Assembly: GCF_026151205.1 (NCBI RefSeq)
Contig: NC_087073.1
Span: 13,287,837-13,351,836, forward strand
Direction of reading: 5' to 3'
Source: Bolinopsis microptera
Lineage: Eukaryota > Ctenophora > Tentaculata > Lobata > Bolinopsidae
Length of the DNA stretch: 64,000 bases
Of this stretch, positions 31,528 through 43,274 are shown piece after piece. The position numbers and the translations under genes are program-made. Under the pieces are notes generated by a model. The model worked only from the letters and a program-made list of their open reading frames with translations. It made no database searches and was not told the origin of the DNA. The stretch's first letter is position 1, and each line of letters begins with the position of its first letter.

Positions 31528-33447
31528 TCAACTGTTAGACTCGTTACTATCAGGGCTGCTAGCATCAGTTTTAATACTACTATCTAAAGAACCTGGTCTA
31601 TGTGGTAACTCCCAATAATCATTACACTGCATCTCACTCAGTCTACTCAGTGCTCTCTTATGAGCAAACAGTTCGTCCTCCCCCGTAAACAAGCTCATTG
31701 CCATAGCCTCTTTTTTAGTCAGCTGCAGATCATCCATAAGCATACGGAGAGAATCCTCAGCCTCCCCACTGGTAACTTCTAGATCTATTATCTGTGTAAT
31801 GGGCACGTGGCATGACAGCACCAGCTTCACTGACCTGTCGTAGAACAAGTCCATCATTATTATGAAGCGTCTCAGTGGTGACTTCTTCTTCATGGAGAGC
31901 TGAGGGAAGTCTTTGACGAGAACGTGAGAGTAAGTTTTAGCTAGAGCTCTGAAGTCGGAACTGCCATGGTTATTGTTACAGAGTTCTCTATATGAGGTGA
32001 CTAGGACAGTGCCATGTGACACTCCCACTGTTATATCTCTACCTAGGAAACTGAGAGTTTGAGGTTTAGCAGCCTCTACTTTCACCCCCGTCAAGTGCTC
32101 GAACAACTCATCTACCCTGTTATCATCATGTATAAAAGCAGCTTCACCCCCTGGTAGATCCAGCGCTTTGTGGTCCTGTAATCTGTAGTCTGTAACAGAG
32201 TCCATGTCCAGAACCTCGCAGTGCTGCTTCAACAGAGGTATAAAGGGGAGGAAGTTGAAGCGCTGTAACCCGTTCTTATAGAGGTCATCAGGAGGCCTGT
32301 TCCCTGTTGATATCATCACTATTCCTTCTTCAAACAGGTTCTCGAATAATCGCTTTATTATCATGGCGTCCGCCACGTCGGTCACTTGAAACTCGTCAAA
32401 ACAGAGGAGGTAGGTTTCTGAGGCAATAGCAAGGGCTACTTCTCGGATAGGATCAGTTCCTTTCATCTGAAAAGTAAATTGTTATTACTCATTATAACAA
32501 TAGTAATTTAGATAGATTTAGATGATGTCTTGACTGCCGAAACCAAAAGCTTTATAAAGCTTTTGGTATTTGATATATATATCAAATACCGGCCATAGTA
32601 CACATTTATAAACCTAGCACCTACATTTTCCAGTTGATGACGAGATAAGGATGATTTGTACTTGTGTATTCTCTCGTGAACATCCAACATGAAGTCGTGG
32701 AAATGTGTCCGGAGTTTTGCTCGAGAGTGAATGTTTTCGTAAAACTGGTCCATTATCATTGTCTTACCACAGCCAACACCCCCGTAAACGTACAGACCGT
32801 TTATGGTCTCTGTTTCTTCTACAAATGGTAGACTTTTAGCAATTATTTTTTGTATTATACAGAAATAAAAATATTAATTTCAGAGCTGCAACCTGGTTTT
32901 CGCAAGAATTAAAATCCTGCTGGCAATAGTTCGAATTTCAAGACACTATCAAGATCAATATTTGTTACCTACTTTTAGGAAAGAAGAGTTTGGAGATAAA
33001 GGATTTAGTACCGGGTGGTTGGTAAGCGTCCAACTGTTCTCGAAGACTCTCTAGCTTTTCCAGCATTACAATCTGTCTGGGATCCTCTACCAGTTCACCT
33101 CTCTCCACTTTCTCTTTGTACTGCAGATAATTAGATTGTTATGTTTGTTCAGATACGTTGATAATGAAGATGCAATTAGACCTGTGGATAGTAAATCAGC
33201 GCATATATTTATTTAATAATTTGTGGTTTATTAACGAATGGAACAACACAAATGGGGCCGAGGTCGGGGTTGTGTAATGACAGTTGTTTACAGTACACTA
33301 CAATACCTGGTCGGTGAGAGTAGTATAAAATCTCTGACATCCTAACAGATCTTTGTTTCTGTTCGAGAAAGTTGCAGGTCTAGCTAAATCTGACGAATTG
33401 TACGCATGGCGACAAAGCCTTGCTCTCCGACACACAGATCGGAACAT
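31528..33447 (-). CDS. AFG1L: AFG1-like mitochondrial ATPase
   Basis: Exons 33447-33307, 33120-32973, 32818-32625 and 32466-31528 give 473 aa with agreeing phases, near the length of the animal protein. The N-terminus MFRSVCRRARLCRHAYNSSD is Arg-rich and without acidic residues until residue 20, a likely mitochondrial presequence. Walker A is GLYVYGGVGCGKTM in exon 3, followed by HFHDFMLDVHERIH; Walker B is LLCFDEFQVTDVADAM, then STGNRPPDDLYKNGLQR, all hallmarks of the AFG1/LACE1 family, which supports turnover of mitochondrial proteins. A splice acceptor (ggatgacag) ends six bases before the ATG. Intron 3 contains two perfect palindromes. Confidence 0.95.
32544..32592. repeat. Two adjacent perfect palindromes in AFG1L intron 3
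   Basis: ccaaaagctttataaagctt followed by ttgg, and then ggtatttgatatatatatca followed by aatacc, sharing the central gg. Each can form its own hairpin. No target duplication was found. Confidence 0.8.
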
Positions 33448-34123
33448 ATCTTCCTGTCATCCACAACATCAGGAGATCATTAGCTAGCGTGCTGTAATTA
33501 TACTAATTATACTCCGTTATTGTACCTTTTAATTAGTTATAGTTTTGTTTTTTTTATTAAATACTTTTCAAATTTGTTATGAAACCTAGAAATTTATCTT
33601 TCATCTTCAAAAATATGGTTGGTATGATCCCTATGCTAATATAATAAGGTCATGGGAAACAAACTGGTTGGTGCCCATCAAATTGAGAGATAAGTGACTA
33701 TTATAGTACTAGGTACGGTGGTTGTTTTGATATCCAACAAATTGTAGTTCAGTCTAAATCTACTGTACCGGTTTAGTTAATGGATAGTATTAAAATATCA
33801 TATAAACAATTATACCCGTAATATAATATTTAAATGGTTATTATGTATTTGGTTTAAATACAACTATTTAATAAATTCAAAAAAAGATATTCAAATATAA
33901 ATTACAAATCCTTTGTCATCTAAGTAATAACATTATATCACAAACCAACAAAAATAAAATTACATCTGGATCATTTTTATTGTATATCAATTGTGCTCAA
34001 TTTGACAATTATGCCGATAGAAAGTGGAAAATCGTGTCGTGTCAAGTCATCAATTGTAGTAACGCCATTAAACAAAAATACGTTCTGATAATATTTGATC
34101 TCATTTGCATGTCCATAAGACAC
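33448..34123. other. Intergenic, no gene seen
   Basis: Very AT-rich DNA between the AFG1L start and the stop of the THOC5-like gene. No repeats or coding signal stand out. Confidence 0.5.
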
Positions 34124-35777
34124 TCAACTTCGTCCAAGGATATGCTCTATAAATTTGACAGCAGTGATGTTAACAGGGGCTCTTTGGTACTGTGTAAGAA
34201 CAGTGATCCCACACATCTCATGCAACCAGCAGTACACTCGACCTACGTTCTTATTTGAGATCAACTCGCTGAACGTTGGCTCCCTGCAATGATATTCCGT
34301 GTTAGTTCTATTATGTATGTAAAATGTTAACTGAGGTCTAAGGTGTAAGTGAAACTGAGCCTCCTGAGGTCAAAGTTCTTATTAATGAAACTAAAATGTG
34401 GGATGTAAGTAAAACTTATTTTTAAATGAACTAACGTGAAAGTAAAGCTGAGAGCAGTGTGAGGTTCCTTTCTTCCATCATCTCCCTCACATAGACTCCC
34501 CAACACATTTCCACCAAAGCTATCATCACACGACACCACGTTGATGTTAGGATGGTACCGTAATACCACGTGATCAGTGTTCCTCACACACAGGACTAAC
34601 AGTTGAGGGTCAGGGGAGAGAAGGTTCCAGGTATCGTCTGGGAGGGATTGTCTGCCTGTGTAGTGGGTCTGGCTGTTGAGTAGGGGGTCATCTCTGGTCA
34701 CTGTTACTGTTACATCTGAGGATTACAGCTTTTAGTTTTGGACAACGTGACAACACAAATTAGCTCGATTTATATTAATTCTAGGCTTTGTTCCTTTCAA
34801 GTTGATACCTATTTAAAAATATGCTTAGTAAATTAAATGTTATTTTATTCACCAGTAAACTCTCTAACAGTAGCAGATAACATTTGTTGAAGTGTGTAGA
34901 GAGGTCCTGAGAGAGAGGTTGCAGGGATGGTCTGACAAGCACTCACTCCCTCCAGGAAAGATGGAGTGCTGATGGAGGACATGACCTTGCGTACTCGCTC
35001 CAGCTCAGACCGCATTTCCTGTTCCGACTTGCGCAATGATGATACCTCGTCTTCAAGAGCATTGGCGTATTCACACATCTTGCGTCTTCCGACCAGCTGA
35101 GAGACACCATTTATTAGTCCCATTGACTGATCTATTATATCACGATTCAAACAATTAACTTCAGACGAGCTTAATGTGATTTCCTAGACTTAAGTTGGTA
35201 AGTTGAATTCGAGTCAGTTACAATTGAGTCTGACAGATCTATCTATCATAACCTTCACCCCTAAAATCTAACATAATCTATGTTGAAACTTAAAAACTAA
35301 CCTCAGTATCAAGTTTAGTTTTTATGGTCTTGTGACTGTCCGACTCCCTGACTTGAACTACCCCATCAGCAGGTTTCCAGGGTCTCACGTCGTACTCCGT
35401 GTCCATGTACACCATGTAGGACATCTGCTCCTCCAGCACTTCCTGCTTTTCCTCACATTCCTCACGCAACTGGAACATACTCAGTTTAGAATTTATTATT
35501 TGGTTATTGTTTGAGGGGTAGTTCGAATTAAGTTGCTTGATAAGAGTAAATGGCACAATTCGGATATTTGAATAAGCAAGCTCACCTCGTAGATCTTCTC
35601 ATACTCATTCTCAGCCTCCCGCATCAGTTTGCTGTGTTGACCAGAGAGTTGAGCAAACAACAACATAGCGTCAGCAACTAGATCATCTTCTACAACCCCT
35701 TCGTTAGCTTCCTTGTGTTCACGTATTTGGTGGAGAAGAGCAGTCAGGTTCGTGCAAGTTGTCTTTATTTGGGACAT
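34124..35777 (-). CDS. THOC5: THO complex subunit 5-like protein (mRNA export)
   Basis: Five exons, 35777-35586, 35469-35302, 35096-34853, 34715-34436 and 34283-34124, join in phase into 347 aa from ATG to TGA. Coiled coil dominates residues 1-150 (for example AENEYEKIYELREECEEKQ). Similarity to THOC5 is by order of motifs: TIKTKLDTELVGRRKMCEYA, then SGPLYTLQQMLSATV, then VLRYHPNINVV, LCEGDDGRKEP and VGRVYCWLHEMCGI, which line up with the C-terminal half of the animal protein. THO links transcription with mRNA export. The protein is about half the human length; N-terminal and C-terminal parts appear reduced. The identification comes from memory of the family and needs a profile search. Confidence 0.68.
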
Positions 35778-36034
35778 ATTGAAATTCTGCGTGACGATGG
35801 GTCAGCTTTAGCGTTCAGTCGCTGTACAAATGTTACTTATATAACCAAATTCAGAATTAAGAGTTAACGATTTTTTAAATTTCAATTTGGCAGTGAAAAT
35901 TTTGATTAAGAAATTTAAGAAGTCCTGAATTTTTCAGATTCCAATTTAGTCATGATAATTTGAATTTGCAATAAGACGAATTGTTACACAAGAAAACGAA
36001 TTTTTTCATAAATTAAAAACACCTAAAAGTGATA

Positions 36035-36685
36035 TTAATCATCGGCATGGATTTTCTTCCAAGCAGACAGGGGTCCGTGATCGGAAATATACTTGGCGTG
36101 AGCACCGGATGGAATGAGCCTTTTGCAACTCCTCCATTCTTCGTAAATTGCCCTTGGGAATTTGGTGAATCCCCAGTTTCGGCTGGGATAAATCTTCTGC
36201 CTTCCAGGGAACTTCATCTTTGCTCTCCTGAGAGCCTCAGTAGCTGAAGCCTCATGTGTTTCCTTGCATCGGATAGACAGGAGAGACTCCCCGATGTTTA
36301 CTCTGGCAACTGTACCCTGGGGTTTTCCGAACGCACCTCTCATTCCGGTCTGCAGACGATCAGCGCCTGCACACGACAACATTTTGTTGATTCGAAGAAC
36401 GTGGAAAGGATGTACTCTGACTCGGATATGGAAGGAGTCTTTACCGCAGAACTTGACCATGTACTTGTTGGCACAGATACGGGCAGCTTCGAGAGCTTCG
36501 GAGCTCAGCTGTTCTTTCTCATCTGAGACAAGATGGACACAGGCAGGGAAATCGTCGACATGAGCCCTCTTACGTCCAAGATCATAGATCCTGATCTTTG
36601 GGTCAGGTACACCACGACAGAACCTGGATTTGGGGTAGGGCTTGTTCTTACAGTACCTGTAACATCTAGCCGGACGTCGACCCAT
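36035..36685 (-). CDS. RPL10: 60S ribosomal protein L10
   Basis: 216 aa in one exon. [60 protein letters not shown] and PQGTVARV are diagnostic of uL16/RPL10, which helps form the peptidyl-transferase region and is loaded late in 60S maturation. The frame is open upstream, but a splice acceptor (tttttatctacag) ends five bases before the ATG at 36685, which fixes the start. It lies 258 bp from the start of the THOC5-like gene on the same strand. Confidence 0.97.
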   Translation of the reverse strand: MGRRPARCYRYCKNKPYPKSRFCRGVPDPKIRIYDLGRKRAHVDDFPACVHLVSDEKEQLSSEALEAARICANKYMVKFCGKDSFHIRVRVHPFHVLRINKMLSCAGADRLQTGMRGAFGKPQGTVARVNIGESLLSIRCKETHEASATEALRRAKMKFPGRQKIYPSRNWGFTKFPRAIYEEWRSCKRLIPSGAHAKYISDHGPLSAWKKIHADD

Positions 36686-37286
36686 GCTTGCTGTAGATAA
36701 AAATTGGTTAGCAAGATTACGCAAATATGTAAAAAAATAATGGGTAATTTTCAAACAGTCTTGACAATCAGAACACTGTAAGCAGTTTTATTACTGGATA
36801 GTAACGTGATTTTTTGTAATCGAATAAAATCTGTCATTATAAACAACTCAGGGAAGATCAAAGTGCCTTGCTTCACGTTGGAACAACTACATGGCATTTC
36901 TACAACAAATTAAACAAATTAAACTGTCTACTATAACTGACAACATTGCAAGGTAACAGAAGTATATAAAAGTGTGATTTTAAAGTGTAGATTATTAAAT
37001 AATTTATCAATTGTACAAACATGTAATAAAATAGTTAAAAATACAAGTTGATCGTTGTATCCGTTGATCTCTACGTCGAATAGTACTCAACTCATAGAAT
37101 AGCAATCTAATGCACGATATTTCAAAACAAGCAATTAATGACGACAATTTAAATAATTGTTATATAATAATATATAAAATATAAATAATCGCTTATAGAA
37201 GCTTATTATCAATTGTATAAAAATGTGATAGGATACAAATTATCCACACAGGATGTTAAAATACAATAAATTTAGGCTAAAAAACT
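36686..37286. other. Intergenic, no gene seen
   Basis: AT-rich DNA between RPL10 and the exonuclease gene; likely the RPL10 promoter with any 5' intron and the exonuclease 3' UTR. No coding signal. Confidence 0.5.
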
Positions 37287-38219
37287 TCACGACCCATTGC
37301 ATGGCCGATGCCTGTGGTTGCTTTTTGGTCTAGAATCAAGTTTGCGGCACACACGGCAAAACCTCTTGCTACTACCCAGGTCTTTTTTGAATTCACGAGC
37401 ATTAAATCGTTTGAAGCATCCTTTGCACTGAGTTCCCTGACCAAGGTAAGGTTCAACTTCCAAAATGTTGTGTGGAAGTAGGTTGTGTCCACACACGAAC
37501 TTGCTAATATTGTCAGTCTTGGGGATGGCTTTAATGTAGTCTCTATATCGAATTGATGCACTTTTGACTTTCTCGATGCAAACCCCATAGCTCATGTACA
37601 TGTAATATAGATCGAACAGATACTTAACATCTTCAAGGCAATAGTCTGCCAGCGTTTTGGGAAGTGGCCGAATGCACCAAATATTTTGAGGTTGGCTCTG
37701 CATCATCACCTGAACATTTCTTTTTTCAGTTTGGACATCTTCATTGCCTAGGATAGTCTGAATGCAAGCTCCTAGACCTCTAACACGTGTGATGCTTTTG
37801 TCAACTTCCGACCAATAGTTTGGTGCTGAACGTGCAGGTAGTCTATCTTTTGGCTGCTTGTTCAGAGAATGAAAAACATCCATCAGCTGAACATCAACCA
37901 AACCATCGATATTAACCCCGAAAATGTGGTATAGCGCATCAGTATCTTGCCTACAATCAAACATTAACTTAGTTATCAAAGGGTTCTCGAAAAGATCTCT
38001 TAGACCATTGTCAAAACCTTGGCTCCCAACTGATGTGATGTCAAAGAGGAATAGCTCTAGTCGAGAAGTACTAAATACAGAGATGATGTCCAAAGTTCCA
38101 TTTCGTCCCAGATTTAACCCCTCGCAGTCCACAGCTAATATTTTATCTTCAGTAAGCTTTAAACATGCTTCTTGAAATAGAGATGCAGAATCCAATACAT
38201 GTATCATCCTGTCAGGCAT
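37287..38219 (-). CDS. Intronless DEDDy 3'-5' exonuclease with C-terminal zinc motif
   Basis: 310 aa from the ATG at 38219. The RNase D/WRN-type fold is clear: Exo I ILAVDCEGLNLGRNG (D and E), Exo II KLMFDCRQDTDALYHIFG, Exo III LADYCLEDVKYLFDLYYMY with the Y-x3-D pattern of the DEDDy class. The family includes EXD1/EXD2-like proteins. The C-terminus has CKGCFKRFN and FCRVCRK, two CxxC pairs of a zinc ribbon type, then a basic tail. The frame extends 12 codons farther upstream, but that part overlaps retroelement sequence on the opposite strand, so the ATG at 38219 (or 38207) is more likely. It has no introns, unlike several neighbours, so it may be a retrocopy or a domesticated gene. Confidence 0.75.
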   Translation of the reverse strand: MPDRMIHVLDSASLFQEACLKLTEDKILAVDCEGLNLGRNGTLDIISVFSTSRLELFLFDITSVGSQGFDNGLRDLFENPLITKLMFDCRQDTDALYHIFGVNIDGLVDVQLMDVFHSLNKQPKDRLPARSAPNYWSEVDKSITRVRGLGACIQTILGNEDVQTEKRNVQVMMQSQPQNIWCIRPLPKTLADYCLEDVKYLFDLYYMYMSYGVCIEKVKSASIRYRDYIKAIPKTDNISKFVCGHNLLPHNILEVEPYLGQGTQCKGCFKRFNAREFKKDLGSSKRFCRVCRKLDSRPKSNHRHRPCNGS

Positions 38220-38239
38220 GTGTAACGATTTATCAGATT

Positions 38240-38990
38240 GCCAGATGAAATACAAATGGGTACAACTCCGATCTAAGCAAGATTTTATGAAGATTTAAAC
38301 CAAACAAGGAAAGGGTGTTATGGTTGGGAGATCCCTAACACCCCATTTCACTGTGCTTGTGGAGAGAGAAATAATGTGAATCACACACTTATATGCAAGA
38401 AAGGTGGCTATGTTTCTATGAGACACAACAAAATCCGCGATCTAAATTCATAGCTGCAGCGTGAGGTATGCAGAGATGTAGTGACTGAGCCAGCATTGAT
38501 ACCCCTTGATAATGAAGAAATTGTTGGTACCAATGCTGATAGAGCTGCACCTGATGTATCCTCACGAGGTCTCTGGAGCACATTTGAACGAACATTCTTT
38601 GATGTCTGTGTTACCCACCCCAACATATGACAAAAAAGATATGGAACAGATCTATAAAGCTCATGAAATGAGGAAAATGAAAAAGTACAACAACAGAATC
38701 ATCCAGGTGGAAAAAGGCACCTTTACCCCACTTATATACTCAACAAATGGCGGATGGGGTCCACAAGCCACAAGATACCACAAGAGACTCGCTGAAAAAC
38801 TATCCCAGAAGAGAGGAGAAGACTATGCGGCTATTATGTGTTACATGCCCACCAGGATTAGATTCTCAATCCTCAGGAGCACCCTGATAGCGGTCAGGGG
38901 TGAGAGAGGGAGACGGCAATCGTATACATTGCCAGTCAGTGTAACTTCGTTTAACTTGGTACCTGCCACCATGGACTATGAATGTTTCTA
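38240..38990 (+). pseudogene. Decayed REL-endonuclease retroelement, 3' fragment 1
   Basis: Several frames together give FHCACGERNNVNHTLICKKGG (the CxC...H...C zinc motif), SMRHNKIRDL, a PD-(D/E)xK-like stretch (LWSTFERTFFDV) and a C-terminal end, with stops and frameshifts between. It corresponds to the last third of a non-LTR-type reverse transcriptase protein with a restriction-like endonuclease. It matches the larger fragment at 39.4-40.6 kb. Confidence 0.7.
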
Positions 38991-39377
38991 GACACTATCC
39001 TTTTGATATTGAGATATTGGTATCTCAGATCACGTGTATATCGTTCCTTTTCTATGACACAGTAATTTATTGACACTCACAGCTATAATTTTAATCATTG
39101 AATCAGTATTTTTATCTGTGCTCTGCGTAATGCATCACATGAATCAGTTTTTAATCTATTAACTTATTACACATTTGTGCTCTGCTTTAGCATCACTTGA
39201 CTATTTTAAAAAATTGTTTGTTCAGGCCATGACCTTATAGTCAGCCAATTGGCCATTGCTAAAATTGAATGTAATTTATTAGTTTCATATCACTTTCAAA
39301 AAAAAAAAAACAAGCAAAGGAAAATTAATGTCTCGGTACTACACCTACTTTTCTTGATAATTGTTTTGTGAAAATGT

Positions 39378-40655
39378 AGAGACCAGAAAGTGGAGGAATG
39401 GTGTCGTGACGTGAAGCAATTAGCAGGAATTGCATCAAGAGAGCCTCAAGTTGCATACTCTGCATTTGTATATGGACTTTCGAAAAGATGGAACTATGTG
39501 TGTAGGACTACACCTGAGATAGCAGATAGACTTCAACCACTCGAACTTACCATCAGAGAGGAGTTCATTCCAGCAATCCTTGATAGAGCATTTAGTTGCA
39601 CTGACACTCTTAGAGAGATCTTTTCTCTACCACCAAGGTTTGGAGGGCTGGGTATCCCTATAATAACAGAACTGGCCAACTCAGAGTTCCTGTATTCAGT
39701 CAAAGCTACAGTTTTGCTAAAAACGGCTATACTAAGCCAAGAGGTAAACTATCTTGAAGACAAGGATAAAAGCCATGAAATCAAGACATCCATCAGTAAA
39801 GATCGCAATGAGTATTACACCAGAAGACAGGAGGCAATTCAGGAGTCTCTGCCACAAACATCTACACTTATGTTACAGCTAGCAGCAGAGAAGGGTGCAA
39901 GTTCCTGGCTAACCACCTTACCACTCAAAAGCTATGGTTATCTCCTGAATAAGCAACAGTTTTCAGATGCTATAGCTTTAAGATATAACCTGAAGCTGAA
40001 AGATTGTCCAAAACTTTGTACTTGTGGTGATTCCTACTCCGCAAACCATGCCCTCACGTGTAAACTTGGGGGTTATGTGACCTTGAGGCATAACTCACTT
40101 CGAGATACAATAGCTAATATCATGCGGACAGTCAAATGCAAAGACGTTCAGACAGAGCCCCCTCTTCTTCCAGTCAGCGGCATGCAGTTACCACGAGGTA
40201 CAGTAACTGGAGATCAAGCCCGACTAGATATATCAGCAAGATCAGTTTGGAATGCGTTGGAAAGAGCATTTTTTGATGTAAGAGTGTTTCACGCTCCTGC
40301 TCCAACCAACGCCGCTAAACCAATTCCTATGATGTATTTGGCTCACGAGACTGAGAAGAAAAGAGCATATAATGCAAGGGTCCTAGAAGTGGAAAAAGCT
40401 ACCTTTACACCTTTAGTTTTCTCCACAACAGGAGGCATGGGAGTCGAAGCGCAACGCTTGATTAAAAAGCTTGCACAAAAGATGGAATCTCCAACAGGTC
40501 AGCGTTATTCAGACTCAGTTACATATCTTAGAAAACGCTTGCGCTTTAAGGTATTAAAGACAACGGTTATTTCGATAAGGGGGACAGAGGGCCCAAGTTG
40601 CGATATAAACCAGACAATATTGAAGATTTAGATTTAAATATTGAGCCCTTTGGCT
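39378..40655 (+). pseudogene. REL-endonuclease retroelement, 5'-truncated C-terminal fragment 2 (about 420 aa)
   Basis: An open frame enters at about 39378 with no natural start and runs to 40631. It covers the end of a reverse transcriptase (AFVYGLSKRWNYVCR, FSLPPRFGGLGIP), a zinc motif (CPKLCTCGDSYSANHALTC), and a restriction-like endonuclease core (LDISARSVWNALERAFFDVR), then EVEKATFTPLVFSTTGGMG and RYSDSVTYLRKRLRF. The order RT, CCHC, PD-(D/E)xK is that of R2/NeSL-type elements. A one-base shift near 40600 separates the annotated end from the natural one (LNIEPFG). A poly-A tract lies about 70 bp upstream. The truncation at the 5' side is typical of LINE copies. Confidence 0.75.
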
Positions 40656-40821
40656 AGAGAATACTTTCTTGAATATTTTCGATAGTTTTTAATGTTGGTA
40701 ATATTAAGTAAGATTATTCAAACAATATACACATAATATAACAATTACCCTATATAAAAATTCAATATAAATTCAATAGAAAACTAAATAAACACCCTTT
40801 AAGTAGTATAAGTAAGCCAGT

Positions 40822-41340
40822 TTAAAGAACTGGCTCCAAATTTATATCTAATTCTGCTATTTTTACTGCACTACTACTTTTTAACCCTATCTCTCCTCTA
40901 AGAGCTATGACTGTTGTTCTCAAAAGGTCAAATCTTACTCTCTTCCTAATAAATGTCATTGCCTCACTATATCGTTGGCCTGATTTCCTAGAAAGTTTAT
41001 CCGCTAATTTCTTGAAGAACTTATTAGCTTCCCTTCCCATACCCCCAGTGGTTGATAGGACTATCGGTGTAAACGTCCCATGTTCCACTTCTACAATCCT
41101 TTTATTGTATAAATTCTTTTTCTGTCTCTCGTGGCTATTGTACATAGTGGTTGGAGATCCAAGAGCCTTATTGGAAGGAGCTTGAGCATGAAATACTCTT
41201 ACATCTAAAAATGCCCTTTCCAATGGGTTCCATACACTCCTAGCACTAACATCTAATCTAGCTCCATCTGCTTTGTTGGCCCCTGCAGGAAGTTCTCTCC
41301 CGTTGACAGGAATGAGGAGAGGTTCAGTGGTAATATTAAT
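40822..41340 (-). pseudogene. REL-endonuclease retroelement, C-terminal fragment 3, tail-to-tail with fragment 2
   Basis: Minus-strand frame with ARLDVSARSVWNPLERAFLD, HGTFTPIVLSTTGGMGREAN, RYSEAMTFIRKRVRF and the end LDINLEPVL. It is clearly homologous to the plus-strand copy next door but not identical, so it is an independent insertion or a related family, truncated just upstream of the endonuclease. Confidence 0.75.
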
Positions 41341-42580
41341 GAATTGTAATTGATTGATATGTAATATTTAGGCCCGTGGCCAGTTTTCAAATGTAGAGAT
41401 TTCGACCAATTTTGGTTGCAATGGGCCAGTTCCATTACCTGTGTAGAGTGCTTTGTCGTTTGCACAGCACAATAGAATTGAATGTGCCGTTTTAGTAAAC
41501 ATACAAGTCAGCACAAAATTATAAATTTGTGTGACCATCAAACGTGCAGAGCGTTGAAGGTAGCATAAAGAACTCTCAAGAACCAGCAAACTAAGTGCTT
41601 CGCATGAAGTCCTAATCCCCAGAACGAGGCAGTTGCTTTCGGTGGCCCTTGAGCTACTAAATGAAGTTAGCACAATAAGGAGAAGAGATGTTTGATGTTT
41701 GATTGACTTAAGAATAGATAAGCTGACGAAGAACTCGCAATGGATGCATGAATTGCCAATTGCTTGGAAGCGTACTATCAAACGCATTCTTACTCGTCAG
41801 AGGTTCATTTGTTAAATTACGACTTGAGTGTTACGTGAACGTGTTCGAAAAGGTTGACCACGCAGAACAAAAGAGTGATACTACAGTAGCGACAAATCTA
41901 GACAGCAAGGGTTGTAACGAAAGTTTGAAGGGCTTCAAAAGAAGCCGAAGATGCAGCTTCGCTGAAAATTCTTTGCAATGATCCGGATTGTCAACGAAAG
42001 GTGTCATGTGGGAGACCTTTCCGTATGAACGGTAGTCTCTTTGAATGCATGCACATCGTATTAATTTCAACTTTTTCACCTATAATTTCTGACGAAAATT
42101 AATGAACCAAGCCAGAAGCCTGCAAGAAAATTATGGGGTATACATAAAATGCTGTTAAGGCCAGTACAGTACATGCGGCAGCAGTCTGTTATGTAAGGAA
42201 ACATATGTTATGTAAGGAAAGATACATTTTGTAACCATAGTGTACTTCCAGAGCTACCTCGGGTACGTGAACCAACTCGCATAAACAAGAAAAGTGTGTA
42301 AGAAAAATAACTCATTTAAACCACTAACAACTGACAAAATTTATGACAGCACTCGATTTTTAATGTGATATTGAATATAGCAAGTTAAAGTTTGAATTTT
42401 GCGCGGCACGAATCGCGCTAGAGCTCATATTCATAATCGATTATGAAAATCTGATTGCTGATCACTGATGCTCGTTATTAATGTACTGACTCAGTTTACT
42501 TTTAGTGATTGGCAATGTCAATCCTTCACAGCTCGGCGAGGCCCAGTGGTGCATCTCGATCGCCGATCTAACGATCGGTT
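41341..42580. other. Intergenic, no gene seen
   Basis: Open frames here (for example 41368-41787 on the minus strand) show no family motif, no plausible splice structure and overlap one another on both strands. I see no supported feature. Confidence 0.45.
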
Positions 42581-43274
42581 CTATCACGTTGTAACCCCCA
42601 CGGTCGTTTCACTATGGTGACGATACAGGGGGAGCCACGCACTCGTGCGCGGCGGGTCATACAACTTATGACAAACGATCGGTTGCGAAAAAGCATTACT
42701 GGATGCGTGGCGCGGCCCACTATACCTACAACCTAGGGACCCCAGGCTAGCTATAATAATATAAGTATTACAATGTTTATAAACATTGAACATAGAGATT
42801 CGGCGGAATGACAAGCTAAAATCTAAATATCAAATATGCGGCCAGTTTCAACTGAGCGAGTTTACACATGCTTTTGTGTTTTGCAATTTGCAATTTTTAT
42901 GTTTTACACTTTTGCAATTCAACTGCGATAGTACAAAAGTTTTTGAGGACTTTGTTGTAGGTTTACAACCTACCAGGACGCGCGCCGAGTTGCAGGACTC
43001 GTCGACGGTCCTGTCGCGCGAACTGTCATTATTGCTTTGCAGAACTATTATTATTAACTTGATCATGGATTGCACTGCAGATCGTTGCTTTGATTCGCAG
43101 AACAACGATCTCGATCACGATGGGTCGACATCGTCAATCAAATGAAGTTCCGGCCGTAGGCACGAGTTATATTTTGTCATACGTTGTATGACCCGCCGCG
43201 CACGAGTGCGCGGCTCTCCCTGTATAGTAGATTAACTCTACAGTGACACGACCGTGGGGGTCACGACGTGATAG
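42581..43274. mobile_element. 694-bp foldback/TIR element
   Basis: About 100 bp at each end are inverted repeats of each other: ctatcacgttgtaaccccca, cggtcgt, gccacgcactcgtgcgcggc, gggtcatacaac on the left match the right end read in reverse (43173-43274) with a few changes and one insertion. The interior ends in a gatcgttgct...cgatctcgatcacgat segment that recurs in other repeats near 50.4 and 56.4 kb. No target duplication and no ORF of a transposase were found. Confidence 0.75.

Noticed and set aside
41368..41787. 139-aa minus-strand frame
   Set aside because: No family resemblance and low-complexity hydrophobic content; likely chance in repeat-derived DNA.
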